NCBI GenBank assembly: GCA_015488485.1
Contig: WFNR01000016.1
Location: 1 to 48,604 of the forward strand
From: Cyclobacteriaceae bacterium
Lineage (GTDB): Bacteria; Bacteroidota; Bacteroidia; Cytophagales; Cyclobacteriaceae
DNA: 48,604 bases
Direction of reading: 5' to 3'
Shown here one piece after another: positions 18,814 through 27,472 of this stretch (its first letter is position 1; each line of letters starts with the position of its first letter). Made by a program: the position numbers and the translations under genes. The notes below the pieces were generated by a model. That model saw nothing but the letters and a program-made list of their open reading frames with translations. It was not told the DNA's origin and ran no database searches.

Positions 18814-19527
18814 TTATTTGTAGTCTTTATCCAGGCTGGCCAGCATACGACTGATATCGAAATAAACCCCCTCAATGCCGTACTCATTATCGGCCAGTTT
18901 CAGGTAGTCGTAATGATCGATTAGTTGTTGCTCACCCCCAAAGGGTAGCCCCACAATGCTGAGCAGCACATATTCATCGGCCACGGTAATTACATGCCAG
19001 GCGGTTGGCTTACTCAGGCCGTCACCGGTATCCAGAATGGTGGTTAATATCTTTTCGAACTTGAAAAACCATTTGGCAGCCGCTGCCTTATTACCCAGTT
19101 CGTCTTCAGTTACCCCCATGTTGTAGATCGCCTTGATGTCAAAGGGGTAGTCCTGCAGCACTTCCATGCTCAGTTGCCGCAATTTTTCGAAGTCAGCCGG
19201 GGTTTTGTCCTCCTTGGCTATCAGCTCGTTGATGGCCTCTGTTTGTGGCGCTTTGCCATAAGGTTTGTAGGCGGGCTGAAAGGTATAACCCAGATAAAGG
19301 TGGCGGTAATCGCTGGCCGTAAGGGTGGTGTCGTTGTCGTGGTAGCGCTGCATAAGGGGCGGGTAATAATAACGTGAGTCCGGGTCAGCGATATTTTTGG
19401 CAATGAGCTTGTAGTCAACCGGGGTAAAATCGAATTCGTTTTGGGCCAGTGCAGGAGTGCTGAGCACCAGCATCAATAGCCATAGCTGCAGGCTGACCGG
19501 GTTTTTACAATACGGGAGGTTTGACAT
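18814..19527 (-). CDS. DUF4919-type secreted protein
   Basis: The 237-residue protein has a Sec signal (ends TPALAQ). The mature part matches the DUF4919 pattern: DFTPVDYKLIAKNIADPDS, YYPPLMQRYHDNDTTLT and YRHLYLGYTFQPAYKPYGK. The C-terminal half has TPR-like helices (DIKAIYNMGVTEDELGNKA). The biochemical role of this family is not known. Its stop is three bases from the moxR stop, so the two genes converge tightly with no obvious terminator. Confidence 0.8.
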   Translation of the reverse strand: MSNLPYCKNPVSLQLWLLMLVLSTPALAQNEFDFTPVDYKLIAKNIADPDSRYYYPPLMQRYHDNDTTLTASDYRHLYLGYTFQPAYKPYGKAPQTEAINELIAKEDKTPADFEKLRQLSMEVLQDYPFDIKAIYNMGVTEDELGNKAAAAKWFFKFEKILTTILDTGDGLSKPTAWHVITVADEYVLLSIVGLPFGGEQQLIDHYDYLKLADNEYGIEGVYFDISRMLASLDKDYK

Positions 19528-19569
19528 ATAGCTTAAATGTAATGAATTAAATTTGAAAAAGCAGACAAA

Positions 19570-20436
19570 TTAACTAAAATCGGCATTTTGCCGGATGGCC
19601 TCGCGATAAGCCTCGCGCCCTAATGCCAGCATCTCCGGGGTCTTGTGAAAATCCATGGTATTGGCGGCCTCGCGTGAGATACGGATGATCAAATCAGGCT
19701 TGTAATGCTTTAGCATCAGGTTAGAGAGAGTCTCCTGGGTAAATTCGAAAGAACGTGTCATCAGGTCGAAAATACCCAGTTCATCCTGTTTTTTCTTTTC
19801 CTTTTTGCGCCATTTGAAATAGCGTTGCTTCAGGTCGTTGATCAGCGAGCGCTCTTTGGCCGGCAAGTGTGGCTTTTGGTAGGGGATATTGGCATTGACA
19901 TCTACCACCACCAGCTTGTCGCCCGGCTGGCGCTTTACCAGATCTACCGGCACCGGGTTTACCACCCCACCATCTACCAGCAGGCTGTCGTTGGTCTTGA
20001 TGGGGTGCAAAATGGTAGGAATCGATACCGAAGCACGGATGGCGGCTTTCAGGTTGCCGCGATCGAAGACTACCTGTTTTTTGTGTACCACATCGGCTGC
20101 TACCGCCACAAAGGGGATGGGCAGCTCTTCGATATTTACTTTGGGAATAAAATGATCGATTTTTTTAAATACCTTTTCGCCTTTGACAAACCCCTGAGAG
20201 CTGATACTGAAATCGAGCAGGTTGAATACGTCCCAGTAGTCGAGTTCTAGCAACCACTCTTTGTACTGGGTCAGGTGCCCGCCTGCATAGATACCACTTA
20301 CCACCGCTCCCATGGAGGAGCCGGCTACCGAAGTAATGCGGTGACCATCGCGCAGCAGTTCTTCAATCACCGCAATGTGGGCAATGCCACGGGCACCACC
20401 GCTGCTCAATACCAGCGCTATGTTATGGGCAGGCAT
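19570..20436 (-). CDS. Patatin-like phospholipase
   Basis: The 288-residue protein has the patatin Ser-Asp dyad. An oxyanion-hole glycine loop SSGGARG lies at 11-17, the nucleophile elbow GSSMG puts catalytic Ser at 41, and DGG puts Asp at 155. There is no signal peptide, so it is probably cytoplasmic or membrane-associated and acts on lipid acyl esters (RssA/YchK-like subgroup). It is six bases downstream of the two-helix membrane protein, in a likely operon. Confidence 0.92.
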   Translation of the reverse strand: MPAHNIALVLSSGGARGIAHIAVIEELLRDGHRITSVAGSSMGAVVSGIYAGGHLTQYKEWLLELDYWDVFNLLDFSISSQGFVKGEKVFKKIDHFIPKVNIEELPIPFVAVAADVVHKKQVVFDRGNLKAAIRASVSIPTILHPIKTNDSLLVDGGVVNPVPVDLVKRQPGDKLVVVDVNANIPYQKPHLPAKERSLINDLKQRYFKWRKKEKKKQDELGIFDLMTRSFEFTQETLSNLMLKHYKPDLIIRISREAANTMDFHKTPEMLALGREAYREAIRQNADFS

Positions 20437-20442
20437 AGTGGT

Positions 20443-20967
20443 TTATTCGGTACAATTGCACTTACTCAAGGCTTTGTCGATAAAACGCATCAGCAGCTCG
20501 GTTTGCTCTTCACCCATTTTCTGGCCTATTTGCGAAGCTATAAAGGTAAGCAATATACCCAGGCCGCCTATTACGGCCGGCCAGTAATTGCCCTCCACAC
20601 CTATCAGGGATTGTGAAGAACCGTATATCAGCCCGCCAAGCAGCAAAAAGCCACTGGCTATATAGAAAAACATGAATAACGTCCAGATAGTGGATTTGGG
20701 CCCGATAAAGCCGCGGATGATGGTGTTTTCCTGGCGGTCGGAATAGCCGTCATCCCGCAAATAATTATGGGTTATTTCCAGTTGCAACTCAGGCGACCAG
20801 TAATGATGAAAATCTTCTGGAATCTTAACAAAAACATGGTTCTTCAACACTGTTCCCTCCAGATGAAAATCGCCCGACCCCAGCGTATCGGTAAAACATT
20901 CCAGCACCTCTTCTACCGAATGGTCGGTATAGCGCTTGATACGGGGTCTGATGCGAATGCTGAACAT
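20443..20967 (-). CDS. Two-helix membrane protein of unknown function
   Basis: No family is recognised. The 174-residue protein has a soluble N-terminal domain of about 100 residues (IKRYTDHSVEEVLECFTDTL, FVKIPEDFHHYWSPELQLEI) and two close membrane helices at about 110-130 and 138-158. A short helical tail ends in CNCTE. It is directly upstream of the patatin gene and likely co-expressed with it, so a membrane or lipid-related role is possible, but this is inference. Confidence 0.75.
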   Translation of the reverse strand: MFSIRIRPRIKRYTDHSVEEVLECFTDTLGSGDFHLEGTVLKNHVFVKIPEDFHHYWSPELQLEITHNYLRDDGYSDRQENTIIRGFIGPKSTIWTLFMFFYIASGFLLLGGLIYGSSQSLIGVEGNYWPAVIGGLGILLTFIASQIGQKMGEEQTELLMRFIDKALSKCNCTE

Positions 20968-21042
20968 TGCCTAAATCAATTTCATCGTAATAGCACCCAC
21001 AAGGATACTAAAATCTGACATAATACCACCGGCTGACAGCGC

Positions 21043-21126
21043 TTACCTGGTTTTTCTGCGTACCCAGGTAGCCAGTAGCGAGAGTACTATCAACAAAACG
21101 ATGCCCCACCAGTTTATCTCATCCAT
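21043..21126 (-). CDS. Possible 27-residue single-pass membrane peptide
   Basis: From ATG 21126 to TAA 21043 the minus strand encodes 27 residues: an acidic start (MDEINWW), a hydrophobic helix of about 16 residues, and a basic end (WVRRKTR). That follows the positive-inside rule for a C-in single-pass peptide. It lies upstream of the two-helix protein on the same strand, divergent from the MscS gene. Coding is supported only by this composition. Confidence 0.4.
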   Translation of the reverse strand: MDEINWWGIVLLIVLSLLATWVRRKTR

Positions 21127-21194
21127 AATAGTTACAATCGAACCAAAAATAGACTAAACTTTTATTTTCATTTTATTTCTTCTTGGAAGTGTTA

Positions 21195-21202
21195 TACATT
21201 TG
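21195..21202 (+). promoter_or_regulatory. -7 promoter box upstream of the MscS gene (TACATTTG)
   Basis: TACATTTG fits TAnnTTTG and lies 20 bases before ATG 21222. This argues that the frame upstream of that ATG, open from TTG 21183, is not translated. Confidence 0.65.
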
Positions 21203-21221
21203 CCGATTATATCTTAAAATA

Positions 21222-22061
21222 ATGATGAAAGAAATGGAAAATGTAACAAAATGGAGTGCGGAATGGACTGATTACGCCTGGCAGTTCGTTTCAACGTATG
21301 GACTTAAGCTGGTAGGCGCCATTGTAGCGCTGGTAATTGGTCTTTGGCTGATAAAATGGCTGCTGCGTTTGGTTGACGGAGCATTCACCAAAGCCAAAGT
21401 AGATGAGTCGTTGCGGCCCTTCCTGCGGTCGCTCACCGGCACTTTGTTCAAGGTGATGCTGGCTATCAGCATCATGACCATGCTGGGCATCAACATGACT
21501 TCTTTTATTGCCATACTGGGTGCTGCCGGTCTGGCGGTAGGTATGGCTTTGTCAGGCACCTTGCAAAACTTTGCCGGTGGGGTAATGATCTTGTTGTTCA
21601 AGCCCTTTAAAGTAGGCGATTTTATCGAAGCCCAGGGTTTTGCCGGGGTAGTAAAGGAAATCCAGATTTTTGTTACCATCATGACTACGCCCGACAACAA
21701 GACTATCATCATCCCCAATGCCGGTCTGGCCAACGGCTCGTTGATCAACTACAGCACCCAACCTACCAGGCGGGTTGACTGGACTTTTGGTATCGGCTAT
21801 GGCGATGACCTGGAGAAAGCCAAAAAACTAATCCTCGACACCCTGGCACAGGACGAGCGTGTGCTTAAAGATCCGGCCCCTACCGTAGCGTTGGCCGAAA
21901 TGGCCGACAGCGCGGTGAATCTGGGGGCCCGTGCCTGGGTAAAAGGTGAAGATTACTGGGGTGTATATTTCGATACCAATGAAAAAATATACAACCTGTT
22001 CAATGCCGAGGGCATCAATATTCCTTATCCGCAAATGGATGTACATGTACACAATAACTAA
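21222..22061 (+). CDS. Small-conductance mechanosensitive channel, MscS family
   Basis: The protein of about 279 residues has the three-helix MscS core. TM1 is near 20-45, TM2 near 75-95, and TM3 has the Gly/Ala-rich pore helix ILGAAGLAVGMALSGTLQNFAGG. The beta domain (FKVGDFIEAQGFAGVVKEI, IIIPNAGLANGSLINYS) and the alpha/beta C-terminal domain follow. It releases solutes on hypo-osmotic shock. The length is close to E. coli MscS (286 residues). ATG 21222 is chosen from the promoter box; ATG 21225 is equally possible. DUF3078 follows by 18 bases. Confidence 0.93.
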   Translation: MMKEMENVTKWSAEWTDYAWQFVSTYGLKLVGAIVALVIGLWLIKWLLRLVDGAFTKAKVDESLRPFLRSLTGTLFKVMLAISIMTMLGINMTSFIAILGAAGLAVGMALSGTLQNFAGGVMILLFKPFKVGDFIEAQGFAGVVKEIQIFVTIMTTPDNKTIIIPNAGLANGSLINYSTQPTRRVDWTFGIGYGDDLEKAKKLILDTLAQDERVLKDPAPTVALAEMADSAVNLGARAWVKGEDYWGVYFDTNEKIYNLFNAEGINIPYPQMDVHVHNN

Positions 22062-22079
22062 TCAAAATTTTTAAGTGAA

Positions 22080-22988
22080 ATGAAAAAAATATTTTTATCT
22101 GTTTTGATAATGACCGGTAGCATAGCGGCCTGGTCACAGACAACCACCCCGCCCGATACCTTATGGCGTATCAGTGGTGATTTCGGTTTTAAATTCAGCC
22201 AGGTATCACTTACCAACTGGGCAGCCGGTGGGCAAAACTCCTATGCCTTTAATGCCACCTATTTGATGAATGCCGATTATGCCAAAAACAAATGGTCGTG
22301 GAATAACCTGATAGTGCTGGGCTACGGCCTGCTAAAGCAGGGAGAACAGCCGCTGAACAAGACGGATGACCAGATACTGCTCAATACAAAACTGGGCTAT
22401 GATATGGGTAAGGCCTGGTATGCCGAGCTAAATGCCAACTTCCGTACGCAGTTTACCGATGGTTTTGACCTGCCCAACGACTCGGTGCGTATCTCTACCT
22501 TCATGGCGCCTGCTTATCTGGTTGCCGGTTTGGGTTTTGAATACAAACCCAACGACCACTTCAATGCCATGATCAACCCGGTATCAAACAAAACCACCTT
22601 TGTGATGGCCGATGACCTGGCCGCCATAGGCGCTTACGGGGTGGACTCGGCCAGCAACGTACGGGCGGAGTTCGGTGCTTACCTGACCCTTTCTTACAAA
22701 AAGGAAGTAGCTAAAAACGTATCGCTGGCAACATTGTTTACCATGTTCGGCAATTACGAAAACCTGGCGGTGTGGGATGTAAATTGGGATATGATCCTTG
22801 ATTTCAAAATCAACAATTGGTTGTCGGCCAATCTGACTACCAACCTGATTTATGACCAGGACATCAATATACCGGTTGACCGCACCGGTGACGGCATCAA
22901 AGAGAGCTTTGGCCCGCGGGTGCAGTTTAGAGAATCTTTCGGCCTGGGCCTTACCGCCAAGTTTAATAAGAAAACGGTAGCCAAATAA
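22080..22988 (+). CDS. DUF3078 family secreted beta-strand-rich protein
   Basis: The 302-residue protein has a Sec signal (ends AAWSQ) and the DUF3078 opening WRISGDFGFKFSQVSLTNWAAGG. It then alternates aromatic strands (YAELNANFRTQFTDGF, VRAEFGAYLTLSYKKE) and ends GLGLTAKFNKK. The pattern suggests an outer-membrane beta-barrel; the family has no assigned function. It follows mscS closely and shares its transcript, which ends at the hairpin 112 bases downstream. Co-expression with a mechanosensitive channel hints at envelope stress but does not prove it. Confidence 0.85.
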   Translation: MKKIFLSVLIMTGSIAAWSQTTTPPDTLWRISGDFGFKFSQVSLTNWAAGGQNSYAFNATYLMNADYAKNKWSWNNLIVLGYGLLKQGEQPLNKTDDQILLNTKLGYDMGKAWYAELNANFRTQFTDGFDLPNDSVRISTFMAPAYLVAGLGFEYKPNDHFNAMINPVSNKTTFVMADDLAAIGAYGVDSASNVRAEFGAYLTLSYKKEVAKNVSLATLFTMFGNYENLAVWDVNWDMILDFKINNWLSANLTTNLIYDQDINIPVDRTGDGIKESFGPRVQFRESFGLGLTAKFNKKTVAK

Positions 22989-23296
22989 AAGAGCTGCCGG
23001 GCTAAGCTGAAAGACTCAATTTGCAGTGCTGTGTGCTAACAAGCAAGAAGATATTTGAGGTATAGCACAAAAACTGGCACTACAGTATAGTGATAATAGG
23101 TGGGCGCGTGAGCCACATGGTTCGCGCGTCCACTTTTTTCCTTTATGGGGAGGCCAGCACTTCCAGCCTGCCAGCGGTACGCAGGCTTTGAGCTAATAAC
23201 CACATTTCCGCATCGCACGCCCTCTGCGATTAGGATTGAAGATTGGCGTTCCCTACACCGACAACGATGCCAGGTATATCCCCACCAACTACCTTT
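22989..23296. other. Intergenic region, 308 bases, between DUF3078 and the sensor kinase
   Basis: I see no tRNA and no convincing gene here. Short open frames on both strands lack family features. The only clear element is the terminator at 23100-23139. The stretch 23140-23296 is the 3' flank of the minus-strand kinase and shows no obvious terminator for it. Confidence 0.6.
23100..23139 (+). terminator. Strong rho-independent terminator after the mscS-DUF3078 unit
   Basis: Bases 23100-23133 fold as a 15-bp stem with an ACAT loop, followed by six T. In RNA of the plus strand every position pairs, three of them as G-U wobbles; on the minus strand those positions would be A-C mismatches. The hairpin therefore terminates plus-strand transcripts. 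Confidence 0.88.
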
Positions 23297-24529
23297 TTAC
23301 CTATGCCTTCGCGCCTGGGGCCTTTTAAGGACGATGCGGAAAGTAGTGCCCTTGCCGGGCTCGGAAGAATGCACAAAAATGCGTCCCTGGTGGTAGTTTT
23401 CGATAATGCGCTTGGCCAGCGCCAGCCCGAGCCCCCAACCGCGCTTTTTGGTGGTATAGCCGGGATTAAACACCTGTCGTAGCTTACCGGGCGGAATGCC
23501 CTTACCGGTATCGGTAATATCAATAAACACACGCCAATCGCTGGCTTCCTGTATTTTAATGGTTATCTGCCCTTCTCCTTGCATGGCATCCACAGCATTT
23601 TTACAGATATTTTCCACCACCCACTCAAATAGCGGGGCATTGATATTGGCCAACACTTTGTCGTGCATGGTTTTCACCTCAATCTTTATCCTGTCCGACA
23701 GCCGGGTGCGCAGGTAGCCGGCCACCCGCTGCACTACCTCTACCAGGTCTTCTTCCCTGAGCACCGGCACCGACCCGATGCTGGAGAAGCGCTCGGTAAT
23801 CAGTTGCAACTTCATAATGTCTTTATCGAGCTCATCCAGGATTTCACTGTCGGTAAACTTCTCATCGGCCCGCAGGTATTCTACCCAGGCCATTAGCGAA
23901 GAGATAGGCGTGCCCAACTGATGGGCGGTTTCTTTGGCCATACCCACCCATACCCGGTTTTGTTCGGCTGTGCGTGAAAACGAAAAGGCCAGATAGGCAA
24001 TAAAGCCGAAAATGGCAATTACCGAGAGCTGCACGTAAGGGTAGTAAATAAGCTGCGTAAGCAGGTTGGAATGCCTGTAGTAGAGGTACTGCACCAGATA
24101 CGGCTTGCCGGTAACCGGATTCATCGGGGCTATGCGGATGGGCTTGTACTCCCGGGCCATTTTGGCGGCCATGGCCTGCAGTTTCTGTTCAATTTCGGCC
24201 TTGCTTTGACTGGAGTCAACTTTGATGTTTTTGTAACCATATACATGGCCCAGCGAATCCAGAATGATCATCGGCATAGAGTTGTTTTGCAGGATAATCT
24301 CTTCGCTGATAAAGTTGATGTCCTGGTTGATGGTCACGCTTTCGTCCAGGGCAAACTCCAGGGTTTTGGCATAAAGCCTGATAAAGCTCTTTTCACGTTC
24401 TTTCAGCTTGCCAACCAGCATATTGGTGTACAAAATAGACCCCAGGCTGATTACCGTAGCGGCAATCAGCACAATCCATTTCAGATTGGATTTATTTTGG
24501 TATATGTTAAAAACGTCCGAACGGGCCAT
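23297..24529 (-). CDS. Membrane sensor histidine kinase
   Basis: The 410-residue protein has TM1 at about 17-38, a periplasmic domain of about 125 residues, and TM2 at about 165-185. The dimerisation box AKETAHQLGTPISSL follows, with phospho-acceptor His203. The ATPase domain has an N box (VVENICKNAVDAM), G1 (DITDTGKGIP), an F-type segment (VFNPGYTTKKRGWGLGLALAKRI) and G2 (GKGTTFRI). There is no HAMP domain. The AHQLGTP form of the H box is common in Bacteroidota kinases. No response regulator is adjacent, so it is an orphan in this window and its signal is unknown. Confidence 0.92.
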   Translation of the reverse strand: MARSDVFNIYQNKSNLKWIVLIAATVISLGSILYTNMLVGKLKEREKSFIRLYAKTLEFALDESVTINQDINFISEEIILQNNSMPMIILDSLGHVYGYKNIKVDSSQSKAEIEQKLQAMAAKMAREYKPIRIAPMNPVTGKPYLVQYLYYRHSNLLTQLIYYPYVQLSVIAIFGFIAYLAFSFSRTAEQNRVWVGMAKETAHQLGTPISSLMAWVEYLRADEKFTDSEILDELDKDIMKLQLITERFSSIGSVPVLREEDLVEVVQRVAGYLRTRLSDRIKIEVKTMHDKVLANINAPLFEWVVENICKNAVDAMQGEGQITIKIQEASDWRVFIDITDTGKGIPPGKLRQVFNPGYTTKKRGWGLGLALAKRIIENYHQGRIFVHSSEPGKGTTFRIVLKRPQARRHR

Positions 24530-24735
24530 CAGCGGCAGGCTTTGTGAGGGTAATATATTTTATTTTAGTCAAATAAGTGCTTTTGCCCGGAAAATTCTCT
24601 GCATTCAAAGTTTGACACGATTTTGGCATAACATATTGATAAAGAGGCACTTAAAAAATTGCTTTCGATATACATACTTACACAAGTGTTTGACTTTCAA
24701 ACTTTTATAAAACAAGGCAGGGTGAAGATTTTCTG

Positions 24736-27321
24736 CTAATCTTCGTTTGCGGCACATTGCAGCCGGTGGTATTCGGCCGTAGAAAGAATACTTTTCTGTA
24801 CCAGTTTGCCGGTACCATTATAATAAAGCAATACCACCAGGTCGGCCTCTTCCACCCATTTTTCAGCCACAAAGAGCACCTGGCGATCTTTTGTCCAAAC
24901 TGAAATTTCGGTAAAAGTAGGATTGAGCACCAAGCCGCGTTTGGGCGACCAGATGCCATAACCCACTCCTTTCAACACTTTGAAATAAACCTCATCGCCT
25001 ACCCGGTATGTCTGGTAGTCGCTGATGTTGTCGAGCAGTACCGCTCCTTTGCCCAAATGCCAGAACAGCCACCTGAAGTTATGGTTTAAGCTGGCTATGC
25101 TGTCATTCAAATAGCGAATCTCTTTATAAATAACAGGCGTGAGCAAGGTGTCGCGGTTGCTTAGCAGACCAAAGTGATTATCCTGGGTTATCACAAATAC
25201 CGAATCGGAGTAGGGCCGGGGCGGCCGCTCGTAGGCCGGCTCTATCAGTACCGAGTCGGGTTGGCTGTATAGGCCAAATAGCCCCTTTTTTACAAAAGCC
25301 ACATAGCCTTTGCCCAGGCTCACGGCTCCTTCGAGCCGGCTTAGCAGCACCCGGCCGCTGTCGTCAAGCAGGTGGTAGCCCCTGCGCTGCCGGCTAAGGA
25401 TGTAGATAGCGCCCAGATCGATCAGCTTGTCAAAAGCACCTGTTTCTACGGTTTGCCCCTGCCGGTTATAGACTGTTTTCTTACCTGCTTTGGCATTTGT
25501 CAGCACATAATGTCGTGCCAGGCTGTTGGTGTCCATACGGTTTACCGGCACCACAATATCATCAGGTTGCAGCCGGATGCGAGCCGTGTCGGTAAAATAG
25601 CAATATAAGGTATCATTCAGGTTGATAAGAGCGGCCGAAGTCCCCAGTGTACGCGCTTCCTGTGCTTGCAGCAGCCTCTTGCCGTGGTAAAACACCTCGG
25701 TCAAGGAGTCCTTCACAGCCAGCAACCAGTCTTCATTGCGGTAGATGTCGCGGTACCAACGCTTTGCCACCGAGGAGTCCAGGATGCTGTCGCTCCGGTC
25801 AATAAAATAATTACCCCCCTCTACTTCTATCTGTTGGGGCGCCAGCGGCACCACGAGCCTGCCGCTGCTATCCAGCAGGCCAAGTGAATCATGCCGGCCT
25901 ACCACCAAATACTGCCCGGCCGTAGCGAGGGTATCGTACTCATAAGACCAACTCACCGGCACGTTGTCCAGCAAAGGAACCAAGGCCTCCTGGTCCACCA
26001 CGGCCCAATGTTCCCTATAGCGAAAGGCCATTAAGTTATGAAAAGCAAAAAGCGTATCGTAGCCGGGTGCCAACAGCGCCCTGCCGGTGACACTCTCCAG
26101 CCCCCAGCCCCCGGCCGACCGGAAGGCGATGTAGCGGCCGGCCAGGTGGGCGTTGCTGAAATAGTGTGGGTTGTCGCGCCAGCCGGAGCGGGTGATAAAA
26201 AAGTAGCCCTTGGCAGTTTGCAGGCGCAGCAAGCCCAGCTCTTGTGCGCTAAGGCCGGTTACTGGCTCCTGTGTGAGCACCGAGCTGTCGAGCGCCAGCA
26301 CCCCCTGGCCGGGCACCAGCACCAGGCCGGCCTCTTGCCTGCCGCACTTATCGGCCTGGCCCAGGGCAGGTAGTTGGCTCAGCAGGCTGTGGCCGGTGGT
26401 ATCGAGCAGCAGGTAGTGGCCCTGCTGGTAGGCCGGCACCAGCAGGCGCTTTTGCAGCAGGTGCATGTGGCGGACGGAGTCGCGCAGCGGCTGATCGAAG
26501 AAGCCGGTATTCAACAGGCTGTCCTGCTTGCCGGGGGGTAGCATGCTGTACAGGCGCAGCGCAGCCTGACGGTAGAGCGCTCCATGCGGCACCTCATTCA
26601 TAAAAGCCTGCAGTGCTTCAGGAGTATTGGCTCCGGTTACAATGTCGTAGATATGCTTTTCGGCTTCCGGGCGATGACGGTTGTGCGGATACTCCCGGAT
26701 AAACTGCCGGTAAGAGGCCAGCTTGCCATCGGCCGTTAGGTGTTGGTAAAGCAAGAGTTCATATCTTTTTTGGGCTTCGGCTGCTTCGGCTGCATCAGGG
26801 TATTTGTCTAGAAAAGCCCGATAGGCCTGGTAGGTATGCGCTGCACTGGCTTGCCCGAAGGCCGCCCGGTTGCGCAGCAGGATGGCAGAATCGAGCAAGG
26901 GAGAGGTGCTGAACTGCTGTATGTAGGCAAGATAGGCCTGTTCGGTGTCCTGTTGTTTGGCTCGTACGAAAGCCGCCTGCTCGATAGCCCGCTGCAGTGC
27001 CAGGCTGGCATTGCTGCCCAGGCCGGCTTTGTCGAGCCTTTCTTGCTCCTTGTTCTCCAGGCTGTCGTATGTCTGGCGAGCAGCCAGCACATAGTGGTAG
27101 GCCGAATCGATGTTGTATTGCGGGTATTCTTCAGTAAAAAAAAGCTGCGCCAGTACCAGCCTGGCGGCTGCATCGAGGCTGTCTTTGGCGATGCCGCGTT
27201 GCAGCACCTCCCGGGCTTCCTCGTAGCGGCCTTTTTCCATCAGGTTAAGGGCCCTGCGTGCCTGCCCCATGCCGGTAAGGGCATACAGCAAAAAGAATAC
27301 CGCTAAAAGAACTCTGCGCAT
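24736..27321 (-). CDS. Large secreted protein with N-terminal TPR-like and C-terminal WG-like repeats
   Basis: ATG 27321 gives 861 residues with a Sec signal ending GMGQA; the frame opens 30 bases earlier, but that start would bury the signal. Residues about 20-280 are TPR-like helices (NLMEKGRYEEAREVLQRGIAKDS). From about 310 onward, short beta units recur in the style of WG repeats, such as KKGLFGLYSQPDSVLIEPAYE, DNHFGLLSNRDTLLTPVIYKEI and GVGYGIWSPKRGLVLNPTF. WG-repeat proteins are frequent in Bacteroidota and mostly uncharacterised. It lies alone, upstream of the kinase by about 200 bases. The function is unknown. Confidence 0.75.
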   Translation of the reverse strand: MRRVLLAVFFLLYALTGMGQARRALNLMEKGRYEEAREVLQRGIAKDSLDAAARLVLAQLFFTEEYPQYNIDSAYHYVLAARQTYDSLENKEQERLDKAGLGSNASLALQRAIEQAAFVRAKQQDTEQAYLAYIQQFSTSPLLDSAILLRNRAAFGQASAAHTYQAYRAFLDKYPDAAEAAEAQKRYELLLYQHLTADGKLASYRQFIREYPHNRHRPEAEKHIYDIVTGANTPEALQAFMNEVPHGALYRQAALRLYSMLPPGKQDSLLNTGFFDQPLRDSVRHMHLLQKRLLVPAYQQGHYLLLDTTGHSLLSQLPALGQADKCGRQEAGLVLVPGQGVLALDSSVLTQEPVTGLSAQELGLLRLQTAKGYFFITRSGWRDNPHYFSNAHLAGRYIAFRSAGGWGLESVTGRALLAPGYDTLFAFHNLMAFRYREHWAVVDQEALVPLLDNVPVSWSYEYDTLATAGQYLVVGRHDSLGLLDSSGRLVVPLAPQQIEVEGGNYFIDRSDSILDSSVAKRWYRDIYRNEDWLLAVKDSLTEVFYHGKRLLQAQEARTLGTSAALINLNDTLYCYFTDTARIRLQPDDIVVPVNRMDTNSLARHYVLTNAKAGKKTVYNRQGQTVETGAFDKLIDLGAIYILSRQRRGYHLLDDSGRVLLSRLEGAVSLGKGYVAFVKKGLFGLYSQPDSVLIEPAYERPPRPYSDSVFVITQDNHFGLLSNRDTLLTPVIYKEIRYLNDSIASLNHNFRWLFWHLGKGAVLLDNISDYQTYRVGDEVYFKVLKGVGYGIWSPKRGLVLNPTFTEISVWTKDRQVLFVAEKWVEEADLVVLLYYNGTGKLVQKSILSTAEYHRLQCAANED

Positions 27322-27457
27322 GGGTGCTAAGGTATTGTGCAAATTGAACAATTAGTTTTAAGTTTTCAATTTTGTTTTCCTTACTTCTTTAAAACAGTTA
27401 ATATGTAGGGGAATCCATAAAAGTTGTCACTTGAATTCACATTATCGAAATAACAAT

Positions 27458-27465
27458 TATTTTTG
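27458..27465 (+). promoter_or_regulatory. -7 promoter box upstream of the methyltransferase (TATTTTTG)
   Basis: TATTTTTG fits TAnnTTTG and lies only 8 bases before ATG 27473, implying a very short leader. Confidence 0.5.
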
Positions 27466-27472
27466 TTGTGGA

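Noticed and set aside
23036-23218. 60-codon minus-strand frame downstream of the sensor kinase
   Set aside because: It overlaps the strong plus-strand terminator hairpin and has no family features.
23145-23396. Plus-strand frame over the 3' end of the kinase gene
   Set aside because: It is antisense to conserved kinase ATP-binding motifs and has no recognisable product.
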